Below, piece after piece: positions 48,393 through 56,166 of a stretch of DNA of 64,000 bases (its first letter is position 1; each line of letters starts with the position of its first letter). Origin of the DNA: Streptomyces sp. NBC_01465 (lineage in GTDB: Bacteria; Actinomycetota; Actinomycetes; Streptomycetales; Streptomycetaceae); the NCBI RefSeq assembly GCF_036227325.1, contig NZ_CP109467.1:5084001-5148000 (forward strand), read 5' to 3'. Position numbers and translations under genes: made by a program. The notes beneath the pieces are model-generated. The model searched no databases, was not told the origin of the DNA, and saw nothing but the letters and a program-made list of their open reading frames with translations.

Positions 48393-49154
48393 TCACGCCT
48401 GGCGCGTGGGGAGCACCATCACCTGGCGCAGGTTCACGTGGCGGGGGCGGCTCGTGATGTACGCGATCAGGTCGGCGATCTCCTCCGAGGAGAGCGTGCC
48501 GATCGCGTCGAACATGCCGTCCAACTGGCCGGACAGGTCCGCGTTGTCGATGTGGCCGGCGAGCTCGGTGTCGGTCAGGCCCGGCTCGATGTTGGTCACT
48601 CGTACGTCGCGCGGGCCCAGCTCGCCGCGGAGCGACTCCGAGAGGTACGTGAGCGCGGCCTTGGTCGCCCCGTACACCGCGTAGTTGGGGAACGTGACGT
48701 GCGCGCCGATCGAGGAGATGTTGACCAGGTCGGCGGTCCGTCCCTCGGCCGCGGCGGCCAGCAGGTCGGGGACGAAGGCGCGGATCATGCGCAGGGCGCC
48801 TGTCACGTTCGTGTCGATCATGCGCTGCCACTCGTCGACGCGACCGTTGTCGACGGGGTTGGGGAGCATCACGCCGGCGGAGTTGACCAGGAGGTCGGCC
48901 GGTCCGAAGGCGTCGTGGACGCGGGCGACGGCGGCGTCCACGGAGTCCGCGTCGGTGACATCGGCGGTGACCGCGATCGCCCGGCCGCCGTTCGCCTCGA
49001 TCTTCGCGGCCAGCTCGTCGAGCCGGTCGGCCCGGCGGGCGAGGAGCGCCACGTTCGCACCCTGTGCGGCGAGCAGTACGGCGGTCGCGGCACCCATGCC
49101 GCTCGCGGCTCCGGTGATGACGGCGGTACGGCCTGCGAGGCTGGTGTAGCTCAT
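48393..49154 (-). CDS. SDR-family oxidoreductase
   Basis: 253 residues, classical short-chain dehydrogenase. NAD(P) motif TGAASGMGAATAV (near 14-26), NNAG-equivalent LVNSAGVMLPNP, catalytic Ser in ISSIGAHV and YxxxK as YGATKAALTY (near 154). A basic pair LARRADR after beta-2 suggests NADP preference. It is divergent from an XRE regulator across a spacer with two inverted repeats. This arrangement of MmyB-type regulator and SDR is widespread in actinobacteria. Substrate unknown. Confidence 0.92.
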   Translation of the reverse strand: MSYTSLAGRTAVITGAASGMGAATAVLLAAQGANVALLARRADRLDELAAKIEANGGRAIAVTADVTDADSVDAAVARVHDAFGPADLLVNSAGVMLPNPVDNGRVDEWQRMIDTNVTGALRMIRAFVPDLLAAAAEGRTADLVNISSIGAHVTFPNYAVYGATKAALTYLSESLRGELGPRDVRVTNIEPGLTDTELAGHIDNADLSGQLDGMFDAIGTLSSEEIADLIAYITSRPRHVNLRQVMVLPTRQA

Positions 49155-49174
49155 GTCCGTTGTCTCCTTGCGGT

Positions 49175-49244
49175 GTTGTCCTGCTGACAGGGACAACTCT
49201 GCGCGGATCGCGGCGGCTTACCCAGGGCAGAGCTTTTCCTGGGT
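49175..49244. promoter_or_regulatory. Inverted repeats in the SDR/XRE divergent spacer
   Basis: GTTGTCC (49175-49181) / GGACAAC (49191-49197), spacer 9, and ACCCAGG (49220-49226) / CCTGGGT (49238-49244), spacer 11. One or both are plausible operators for the adjacent regulator. Confidence 0.5.
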
Positions 49245-49291
49245 CCGGCAGTACCAGGCTGGCGCAGCAGGTCTGGCCTAGGCTCGGGCCC

Positions 49292-50113
49292 ATGGACGGT
49301 GACCTCGGAGATTTCCTGCGCTCACGGCGCGCACGCATACAGCCCGACGACGTGGGCCTGCCCGCGCACGGCCGGCGCCGGGTGCCGGGGCTGCGGCGCG
49401 AGGAGGTGGCGCAGCTGGCGGGCGTCAGCGTCGACTACTACATCCGGCTGGAACAGGGGCGCGGGCCGAGCGTCTCGGATGCCGTACTGGACGCGATCGC
49501 GCGGGTGCTGCGGCTCGACGAGACGGAGCGCGGCTATCTGCGGGAGGTCGCGCGACCGCGGCGGGGGTCCGCTCCTGTGCGCCAACGGGTGCGCCCGGGG
49601 CTGCAGTTGCTGCTCGACACCATCGACAAGGCGCCCGCCTTCATCTTCGGCCGCAGGCTGGACGTGCTGGCCTGGAACGCGCTGGGCGACGCGATGAGCG
49701 GCTACACGCGGATGGAGCCGGCGGAGCGCAACGTACTGCGGCAGGTGTTCCTCAGTGTGGAGGGCCGCGAGATGTACCCGGATTGGGAGGCGGTGGCCGC
49801 GGAGACCGTCGCGTATCTGCGGCTGGACGCGGGGCGGCACCCGGACGACAAGCAACTGGCGGCGCTGGTGGGGGAGTTGTCGCTCAAGAGCGAGGAGTTC
49901 CGGCGGCTGTGGGCGGACCATCTGGTGAAGGAGAAGACGTACGGGGTGAAGCGGGTGCAGCACCCGCTGGTGGGCGAGCTGTCGCTCCCGTACGAGTCCC
50001 TGACCGTCCACGGCGACCCGGACCAGGTCCTGGTGGTCTACACCCCGGAACCGGGGTCGCCGACGGCGGAACGAGTGGGCCTGCTGGCGAGTTGGGCGGC
50101 ACCGGTGCGCTGA
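49292..50113 (+). CDS. XRE-family regulator with MmyB-like ligand domain
   Basis: 273 residues. N-terminal HTH (about 25-80, RVPGLRREEVAQLAGVSVDYYIRLEQGRG) is typical of the MmyB group. The C-terminal PAS-like MmyB_LBD is at about 100-265 (FIFGRRLDVLAWNALGDAM, WADHLVKEKTYGVKRVQHPLVGEL, given in parts). These regulators bind a hydrophobic ligand and usually control a neighbouring SDR gene, as found here (divergent at 48393-49154). ATG 49292 is the family start. Confidence 0.9.
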   Translation: MDGDLGDFLRSRRARIQPDDVGLPAHGRRRVPGLRREEVAQLAGVSVDYYIRLEQGRGPSVSDAVLDAIARVLRLDETERGYLREVARPRRGSAPVRQRVRPGLQLLLDTIDKAPAFIFGRRLDVLAWNALGDAMSGYTRMEPAERNVLRQVFLSVEGREMYPDWEAVAAETVAYLRLDAGRHPDDKQLAALVGELSLKSEEFRRLWADHLVKEKTYGVKRVQHPLVGELSLPYESLTVHGDPDQVLVVYTPEPGSPTAERVGLLASWAAPVR

Positions 50114-50124
50114 ACGCACGTTGG

Positions 50125-50183
50125 CGCGGGGACCGCCGCACCCCCCGGTTGCCCAGGGGGGCGGGACGACGGCGGTCCCCGCG
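50125..50183. terminator. Large composite hairpin terminator
   Basis: Outer arms CGCGGGGACCGCC (50125-50137) and GGCGGTCCCCGCG (50171-50183) enclose an inner CCCCCC/GGGGGG hairpin. It follows the XRE gene by 11 bases in the 283-base spacer before the convergent cystathionine synthase gene. The rest of that spacer (50184-50396) shows no gene. Confidence 0.72.
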
Positions 50184-50396
50184 AGGGACGCGGTCCCGGG
50201 TCAGGGCCGGTTTCCGCATCCATGGCGTCGCTGGAGGCCCGGGAGCCGCTCCGGAGGTCCTTGACGCCAGTTCGTGGTGCCGGGCGGATCCCCCTGGGGG
50301 TTTCCCTCCCGACACCCATTACTCTGCCGGAGCCGTGTTAAGGCGGTGCTGCGCGGACGTGACGCGCTCGTACCGTTTTGACGAAGCCGAACCCCT

Positions 50397-51788
50397 CTAG
50401 TGGGCGTCCTTCGCGAGGAACGCGAGCAGGTCCTGCCGGCTCACGACCCCCTTCGGCTTCCCCTCCACCAGCACGATCGCCGCGTCCGCCTTCTCCAGTA
50501 CGGACATCAGGTCGCCGACCGGCTCGCCCGAGCCGACCACGGGAAGCGGCGCGCTCATGTGCTTCTCCAGCGGGTCGGTCAGCGTCGCGCGCTGCGTGAA
50601 CAGCGCGTCGAGCAGCTCGCGCTCGACGACCGAGCCGATGACCTCCGCCGCCATGACGTCGGGGTGACCGGCGCCCGGCTTCACGATCGGCATCTGCGAG
50701 ACGCCGTACTCGCGCAGCACCTCGATCGCCTGGCCGACCGTCTCCTCCGGGTGCATGTGCACCAGGCTGGGGATGGTGCCGTGCGTCTTGTGGTCGAGCA
50801 CGTCGACGACGCTCGGCTGGTCGCCGGTGTGGTCGAGGAAGCCGTAGTCGTTCATCCAGTCGTCGTTGAAGATCTTGCTGAGGTAGCCGCGCCCGCTGTC
50901 CGGCAGCAGCACGACCACGATGTCGTCCTCCCCGAGCCCCTCCGCGACGCGCAGCGCCGCCACGACCGCCATGCCGCAGGAGCCGCCGACGAGCAGCCCC
51001 TCCTCCTTGGCGAGGCGGCGGGTCATCTGGAAGGAGTCCTTGTCGGAGACCGCGACGATCTCGTCCGTCACCGTACGGTCGTACGCGGTCGGCCAGAAGT
51101 CCTCACCGACGCCCTCGACGAGGTACGGCCGCCCGGACCCGCCCGAGTACACCGACCCCTCGGGGTCCGCGCCGACGACCCGGACCTTGCCCTCGCTGAT
51201 GTCCTTCAGATAGCGGCCGGTCCCGGTGATGGTGCCGCCCGTGCCGACGCCCGCGACGAAGTGGGTGATCTGCCCCTCGGTCTGCTCCCAGAGCTCGGGA
51301 CCGGTCGTCTCGTAGTGCGAGCGGGGGTTGTTCGGGTTGGAGTACTGGTCGGGCTTCCAGGCGCCGGGTGTCTCCTTCACCAGCCGGTCGGAGACGTTGT
51401 AGTAGGAGTCCGGGTGCTCGGGGTCGACGGCCGTCGGGCAGACGACGACCTCCGCGCCGTACGCCCGCAGCACATTGATCTTGTCCATCGACACCTTGTC
51501 CGGGCAGACGAAGATGCACTTGTAGCCCTTCTGCTGGGCCACGATCGCGAGGCCGACACCGGTGTTTCCACTGGTCGGCTCGACGATCGTGCCGCCGGGC
51601 TTGAGCTCGCCGCTCGCCTCGGCCGCCTCGATCATGCGGACGGCGATCCGGTCCTTCACGGAGCCGCCCGGGTTGAAGTACTCGACCTTGGCCAGGACGG
51701 TTGCCCTGAGACCTTCGGTCACGCTGTTGAGCCTCACCAGCGGGGTGTTGCCTACGAGGCTGATCATCGAGTCGTGGAAGTGCGCCAT
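50397..51788 (-). CDS. cbs: Cystathionine beta-synthase with CBS domains
   Basis: 463 residues. PLP-dependent condensation of serine and homocysteine to cystathionine (transsulfuration). PLP-Lys in NPGGSVKDRIA (near 44), phosphate loop EPTSGNTGVGLA, GVGTGGTITGTGRYLKD and GGSCGMAVVAALR. After about 330 come paired CBS modules (QAIEVLREYGVSQMPIVK; LMSVLEKADAAIVLVEG) that probably bind an adenosyl ligand. The start at 51788 matches the family (MAHFHDSMISLVGNTPLVRL). O-acetylserine-dependent activity cannot be excluded from sequence. Confidence 0.93.
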   Translation of the reverse strand: MAHFHDSMISLVGNTPLVRLNSVTEGLRATVLAKVEYFNPGGSVKDRIAVRMIEAAEASGELKPGGTIVEPTSGNTGVGLAIVAQQKGYKCIFVCPDKVSMDKINVLRAYGAEVVVCPTAVDPEHPDSYYNVSDRLVKETPGAWKPDQYSNPNNPRSHYETTGPELWEQTEGQITHFVAGVGTGGTITGTGRYLKDISEGKVRVVGADPEGSVYSGGSGRPYLVEGVGEDFWPTAYDRTVTDEIVAVSDKDSFQMTRRLAKEEGLLVGGSCGMAVVAALRVAEGLGEDDIVVVLLPDSGRGYLSKIFNDDWMNDYGFLDHTGDQPSVVDVLDHKTHGTIPSLVHMHPEETVGQAIEVLREYGVSQMPIVKPGAGHPDVMAAEVIGSVVERELLDALFTQRATLTDPLEKHMSAPLPVVGSGEPVGDLMSVLEKADAAIVLVEGKPKGVVSRQDLLAFLAKDAH

Positions 51789-51883
51789 GTGGTCAGAGTA
51801 TTGGACAAGATTGGGCTGCACCGGTCTGAGGGCAAGTAGGTCTTGTACGGCTCCAGGGCTGCACGGCTACGAGGAGGTGGCAG

Positions 51884-52885
51884 TTGTCGAGGGCGAGGGT
51901 GGCACGGAGGATCGCCGCGGGCGCGGCGTACGGGGGCGGCTCCGTCGGGCTGATCGGGGCGGCCGCGGTGGGCGTGGTGCTCGCCGAGGTACAGCTGGCG
52001 AAGCGGTCCGTGGGCGGCGGGACGGCACCGCACGCGCCGATCGCCGACGGGCGGTACGGGACGGCCTTCGCGGGCCGCGGCGCGCATCTGGAGCCGGTGA
52101 GGTTCGCGATGCTCGGCGACTCGACGGCGGCGGGGCAGGGCGTGCGCAGAGCGGGCCAGACCCCGGCGGCGCTGCTCGCCTCGGGGCTCGCGGCGGTGGC
52201 CGAGCGCCCCGTCGACCTGCGGAATGTGGCGCTCCCGGGGGCCATGTCGGACGACCTCGACCGCCAGGTGACGGTGCTGCTCGCGGATTCTTCCCGTATC
52301 CCCGACGTCTGCGTGATCATGATCGGCGCCAATGACGTCACGCACCGGATGCCGGCCACCCAGTCCGTACGCCATCTGGCCACGGCGGTACGCCGTCTGC
52401 GCACGGCCGGGGCGGAAGTCGTGGTCGGCACCTGCCCGGACCTGGGCACGGTCGAGCCGGTCTACCAGCCGCTGCGCTGGCTGGCCCGTCGCGTGTCGCG
52501 CCAGCTGGCGGCGGCGCAGACGATCGGCGTGATCGAGCAGGGCGGCCGTACGGTCTCGCTCGGCGAGCTCCTGGGCCCCGAATTCGCCGCGAACCCGCGC
52601 GAACTCTTCGGCCCCGACAACTACCACCCCTCGGCGGAGGGCTACGCGACGGCGGCGATGGCGGTCCTGCCGACGCTCTGCGCGGTGATGGGCCTGTGGC
52701 CGGAGACGGACCACCTGGACGCCTCGCGCGACGAGGACATCCTCCCGGTCGCGAAGGCGGCGTCGGCGGCGGCCTCCGAGGCGGGCACGGAGGTCACGGG
52801 CGCCCGTGCACCCTGGGCCCTGCTCAAGCACCGCAGGCGGCGGAGGATCCCGGGGGACGCGGAGCCGGCGGAGGTTCACCCGTAA
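51884..52885 (+). CDS. SGNH/GDSL hydrolase, membrane-anchored
   Basis: 333 residues, TTG start with GAGGAGGTGG eight bases upstream. One N-terminal helix (GGGSVGLIGAAAVGVVLAEV) precedes the SGNH fold: block I FAMLGDSTAAGQGV (nucleophilic Ser near residue 80), block II Gly in ALPGAMSD, block III IGANDVT with the oxyanion Asn, and block V DNYHPSAEGY with the catalytic Asp/His. Blocks are complete, so it is an active esterase/lipase-type enzyme, probably extracytoplasmic. The 3' end overlaps the convergent phosphotransferase gene by 10 bases. Confidence 0.93.
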   Translation: MSRARVARRIAAGAAYGGGSVGLIGAAAVGVVLAEVQLAKRSVGGGTAPHAPIADGRYGTAFAGRGAHLEPVRFAMLGDSTAAGQGVRRAGQTPAALLASGLAAVAERPVDLRNVALPGAMSDDLDRQVTVLLADSSRIPDVCVIMIGANDVTHRMPATQSVRHLATAVRRLRTAGAEVVVGTCPDLGTVEPVYQPLRWLARRVSRQLAAAQTIGVIEQGGRTVSLGELLGPEFAANPRELFGPDNYHPSAEGYATAAMAVLPTLCAVMGLWPETDHLDASRDEDILPVAKAASAAASEAGTEVTGARAPWALLKHRRRRRIPGDAEPAEVHP

Positions 52886-53838
52886 CGGCGGAAGAGCTCC
52901 AGGAGGTACGCCTCGAGCCTGTCGGCGAGGAGGGCTGGCGTCAGGTCGTGGCGCCCGAGCTCGCGCCAGGGGACGCCGACCTTTTCGGCGTCTGGGGCGT
53001 AGGCGAGGGCGTCCAGGACACGCCAGTAGAGGTGGTCGGCGGGCTCCTGGCTGAGCTCGCCTCCGTACGCCGCATAGCGGTCGGCGAACCGCATGCCCTC
53101 GGGGACCCCGTACAGGAGCGCGAGAGCGGTGGAGCAGTGGGCCACGTCCAGATCGGCCGGCCCCCAGGACGTCTCGACCCAGTCGACGACCCCGGTGATC
53201 TCCAGGCGCTCGCCCTGCCCGTCGAAGAGGACGTTGCCGGGGTGGAAGTCGCGGTGCAGGAAGACGGGCCGGTGGGCCGGGGGATCGCGGCGGATGACGT
53301 CCGCGGCGCGCTGCCACAGCTCGGGCCGCGCGGTGGACGCGGGCACGCGTACGGCATCGGCGGAGGCCCAGGCCTGATAGGCGCGGGGCCGGGACTCGGC
53401 GGGGACGCCGACCCGGTGGATGGAGACGAGCTGGCGGGCGAGGAGCTCGTTGCGCGCGCCGGCCCCCTCCGTGTCCAGCCGTACGCGCCCGGGCAGCAGG
53501 GACATCAGGAGGGACGGGTGATCGCAGTACGTCGCCGTGGCGTCGACTCCCTTGAGGGCGGCCACCGGTATCCCGGTCGGGCCGAGCAGGCGCAGGATGT
53601 CCGCCTCGCGGGTGAGCAGGCCCTCCGCGTGCTGGGCGTAGAAGGGCTTCACGAAGGAGCGCAGCACGAGGGGCCGGGGCTCGCCCTCTCCGGCGACGGA
53701 CAGCTTCCGCATCTCCGAACTCCAGCCCCCACGCAGCCGTTCGGCACCCTCGACGCGACAGTCGCCACCGGCCTGCTCCTCCACCCAGGCACGCGTGCCG
53801 GACCAACTCGGGTCGTTCACCTCGTCATTCGCAAGCAT
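52876..53838 (-). CDS. Aminoglycoside-phosphotransferase-like kinase
   Basis: 320 residues, APH fold. Kinase core motifs: VLRSFVKPFYAQH (Lys region), the catalytic loop VFLHRDFHPGNVLFDGQG (near 190) and GVVDWVETSWGPADLDVAH (metal-binding Asp). Such proteins phosphorylate small molecules (sugars, choline, antibiotics); the name does not prove resistance. Nothing adjacent tells the substrate. Starts near the divergent D-aminopeptidase gene (74 bases). Confidence 0.9.
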   Translation of the reverse strand: MLANDEVNDPSWSGTRAWVEEQAGGDCRVEGAERLRGGWSSEMRKLSVAGEGEPRPLVLRSFVKPFYAQHAEGLLTREADILRLLGPTGIPVAALKGVDATATYCDHPSLLMSLLPGRVRLDTEGAGARNELLARQLVSIHRVGVPAESRPRAYQAWASADAVRVPASTARPELWQRAADVIRRDPPAHRPVFLHRDFHPGNVLFDGQGERLEITGVVDWVETSWGPADLDVAHCSTALALLYGVPEGMRFADRYAAYGGELSQEPADHLYWRVLDALAYAPDAEKVGVPWRELGRHDLTPALLADRLEAYLLELFRRYG

Positions 53839-53911
53839 GGGATCAACCTACGGAACCGCGACGGGCCGCCGGAGAGTCCCCCCATTGATCAACTCTCAAG
53901 GAGCGTGCAGC

Positions 53912-54739
53912 ATGCGGATCTACATCAGCGCCGACATGGAGGGCGTCACGGGACTCGTGGACGCCGCCGATGTCCAGCCCTCCGGCAGGGACTACGAGCG
54001 CGGGCGCGTGATGATGACGGAGGACGTCAACGCGGCCGTACGAGGCGCCCTCACGTCCGGTGCGACCGACATCCTCGTGAACGACGCGCACGGCCCGATG
54101 CGCAACCTGCTGTCCGAGACGCTGCACCCGGCCGCCCGACTGATGCGCGGCAAACCCAAGACCATGGGGATGCTGGAGGGACTGGACGCCACGTACGACG
54201 CGATGCTCTGCGTCGGATTCCACTCCAGGGCCGGGGTCCTGGGCGTGATGAGCCACAGCTTCATGGGCCATGAGATCGAGGATATCCGGCTCGACGAACG
54301 CCCGGTCGGCGAGATCGGCCTCGCCCACGCCACCGCCGCGTCGCTCGGCGTCCCGGTGGTGATGCTGACAGGCGACGACACCGCGGTCGCGGAGATGGCC
54401 GCCTGGGATCCTGCCGTCGCGGGTGTCGCGGTCAAGCACGCGCACGACCGCTTCGCGGCCGAACTGCGCCCGGTCGCGGAGGCGCGCGAGGCCATCGAGA
54501 GTGCGGCGGCCGCCGCTGTCGCGGCCCACGGCACCGCCGCGCCTCATTCCCGTACGGCAACGCTTGCCGTCCGCTGGCAGTCGGCGTCGGTGGCCTCGGT
54601 GCTGCTGGGCATCCCGGGCGTCACTTCGGTAGACAGCCGCACGGTCCGGGCCACCGGCACGATGCCCGACCTCTACCGGCAGTTCGGCGTCTGGATGAGG
54701 GTGGCTGCCTCGCTCACCGGCCAGGCGCCGTACTGCTGA
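53912..54739 (+). CDS. M55-family D-aminopeptidase (DppA-like)
   Basis: 275 residues, start MRIYISADMEGVTG with AAGGAG upstream. The M55 zinc motifs SADMEG (residues 6-11, Asp and Glu ligands), NDAHGPMRN (His ligand) and GFHSRAGVLGVMSHS (His) are all present. DppA cleaves D-amino-acid-containing peptides and self-compartmentalises as a decamer. Likely function: recycling D-Ala peptides from the cell wall. The 3' end overlaps the convergent methyltransferase gene by 26 bases. Confidence 0.94.
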   Translation: MRIYISADMEGVTGLVDAADVQPSGRDYERGRVMMTEDVNAAVRGALTSGATDILVNDAHGPMRNLLSETLHPAARLMRGKPKTMGMLEGLDATYDAMLCVGFHSRAGVLGVMSHSFMGHEIEDIRLDERPVGEIGLAHATAASLGVPVVMLTGDDTAVAEMAAWDPAVAGVAVKHAHDRFAAELRPVAEAREAIESAAAAAVAAHGTAAPHSRTATLAVRWQSASVASVLLGIPGVTSVDSRTVRATGTMPDLYRQFGVWMRVAASLTGQAPYC

Positions 54740-55529
54740 GTGCCGCGGTGAGCACCACCGTGGTGTAGCGCATCGTGAAGGTGCCGCCCATTGCGTCGAT
54801 GGCCGTCCCGACGCTCTGCAGGACCTCTGCCAGTTTGTCCGGCGGGAGGCGGGTGAAGGCGCCCTGGGTGGGCATTTGGTCCAGCCAGGCTTCGCGGGTG
54901 TAGGTCCACTTCCAGTCGAAGCTCCACTGCTCCGGTTCGTTGAATCCGGCCGTCTGCCTGATTTCCTCTGTGGGTTTGGCGAACAGGGCCTGATACGCGT
55001 CCAGGGGCGGCTTCGTCATCGATCGGAAGTCGAACGGTGAGTCGGGCATGACCCGTTGGCAGATTTCGGCGACGGCTTCCGCCAGGTCGGGCGGTAGCTG
55101 GAAGACATTCCAGAACGCTGCCAGCCGGCCGCCGGGGCGCAGTACCCGCGCGGCCTTGGCGGCTCCCGCGGCCGGGTCGATCCAGTGCCAGGCCTGGCCG
55201 GAGACCACCGCGTCGAATTGTCTGCCGGCCGGGTCCCACGCCTCGAACGTGGCTACGTCCACCTCGACGCCGAGCTGCCGCGCCAGGTCGGCCATCCGGG
55301 CGTCGGGCTCTACCCCGAGGACCTTGCAGCCGGATGCCTGGAACTGGCGGGCGGCGATTCCGGTGCCGCAGCCGACGTCCAGGACGTCGGGGCCGGGGCT
55401 GGCGGCTCTGATCCGGGCCACCATGGCTTCGGGGTAGCGGGGGCGTGCGCGGTCGTAGCGGTCGGCGTCCGAGCCGAACGACTCGGCCACCGCTCGGTGT
55501 TGATGCGGCTCCGGCGGTAGAGTGGGCAT
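54714..55529 (-). CDS. Class I SAM-dependent methyltransferase (Methyltransf_11 type)
   Basis: 271 residues. Start MPTLPPEPHQHRAVAESFGS; then YDRARPRYPEAMV (typical of this group), motif I DVLDVGCGTGIAARQF (near 49), VLGVEPDARMADLARQ, and FDAVVSGQAWHWIDP, as in UbiE/SmtA-like and toxin-detoxifying methyltransferases. The start codon (55527-55529) lies inside the 36-bp operator of the divergent TetR gene, so transcription probably starts at or just before the ATG (leaderless or nearly so). The substrate is probably what the TetR protein senses. Confidence 0.9.
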   Translation of the reverse strand: MPTLPPEPHQHRAVAESFGSDADRYDRARPRYPEAMVARIRAASPGPDVLDVGCGTGIAARQFQASGCKVLGVEPDARMADLARQLGVEVDVATFEAWDPAGRQFDAVVSGQAWHWIDPAAGAAKAARVLRPGGRLAAFWNVFQLPPDLAEAVAEICQRVMPDSPFDFRSMTKPPLDAYQALFAKPTEEIRQTAGFNEPEQWSFDWKWTYTREAWLDQMPTQGAFTRLPPDKLAEVLQSVGTAIDAMGGTFTMRYTTVVLTAALSSTAPGR

Positions 55530-55557
55530 GTGCCCACTATGGTGGGCACATGCCCAC
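55522..55557. promoter_or_regulatory. 36-bp nested palindrome, double TetR operator
   Basis: GTGGGCATGTGCCCAC (55522-55537), TATG, GTGGGCACATGCCCAC (55542-55557). Each 16-mer is itself a GTGGGCA/TGCCCAC palindrome and the two are exact inverted copies. Two TetR dimers could bind. It covers the methyltransferase start codon and ends 27 bases before the regulator start. Confidence 0.85.
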
Positions 55558-55584
55558 TCGTCAACGGAAGGGCGGGAGCGCGGT

Positions 55585-56166
55585 ATGCCGACAGGGGTGG
55601 CCCTGCGCGATGTGCGTGAGCAGCTGTTCGACGCCGCCGAGCGTGTCCTGCTCCGGGACGGGCCAAGTGCGCTGACCAGCCGGGCTGTTACCACGGAGGC
55701 CGCCTGCGCCAAGGGCGTCCTGCACCGGCACTTCGCCGACTTCGATGCCTTTCTCGCCGAGCTGGTGCTCGACCGCATCGCCCGGATCGAGGATCAGGCC
55801 GACACCCTGCGCGACTCCGCCGGGACCGGCACCGTCGGGGGCAACCTCGCGGGCGCGCTGACGGAGGTGTTCGGGCCGGTCGCGGTGGCGATCGTCGCGC
55901 TCGTCACCTCCCGCGACGGCCTGCGCACCCGGCTGCGTCAGGCGCAGGTGGCCGGGATCCCGATCCTGGCGGAGGCCACGGCCATGATCGCCTCGTACCT
56001 CGTCGCCGAGCGCGAACTGGGTCGCATCGATGCGGATGCCGCGATCGACACGCTCGCTCCCACGCTGATCGGGGCCGGGCACCTGCTGTTCGCCGACCGT
56101 TCGGGTGACCCGCCGGAGGCCGATGCCGTCCGCAAGGTCGTGGACACAGTCGTCGGCCGCTCCTAG
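55585..56166 (+). CDS. TetR-family regulator
   Basis: 193 residues. HTH at about 12-55 (LFDAAERVLLRDGPSALTSR; AVTTEAACAKGVLHRHFADF with recognition helix). The C-terminus is helical with a ligand pocket. ATG 55585 with GGGAG upstream; a longer frame from 55522 would begin within the operator. Divergent from the methyltransferase with the 36-bp palindrome between them, so autoregulation and repression of that gene are expected. The stop overlaps the convergent transporter gene by four bases. Confidence 0.9.
   Translation: MPTGVALRDVREQLFDAAERVLLRDGPSALTSRAVTTEAACAKGVLHRHFADFDAFLAELVLDRIARIEDQADTLRDSAGTGTVGGNLAGALTEVFGPVAVAIVALVTSRDGLRTRLRQAQVAGIPILAEATAMIASYLVAERELGRIDADAAIDTLAPTLIGAGHLLFADRSGDPPEADAVRKVVDTVVGRS

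Noticed and set aside
50280..50310. CCCCCTGGGGG hairpin with TTT after the XRE gene
   Set aside because: Only a 5-bp stem; weaker than the composite hairpin at 50125-50183, so not called a separate terminator.
50400..51839. Long plus-strand frame over the cystathionine synthase
   Set aside because: Antisense shadow; the minus-strand product has full PLP-enzyme and CBS motifs.
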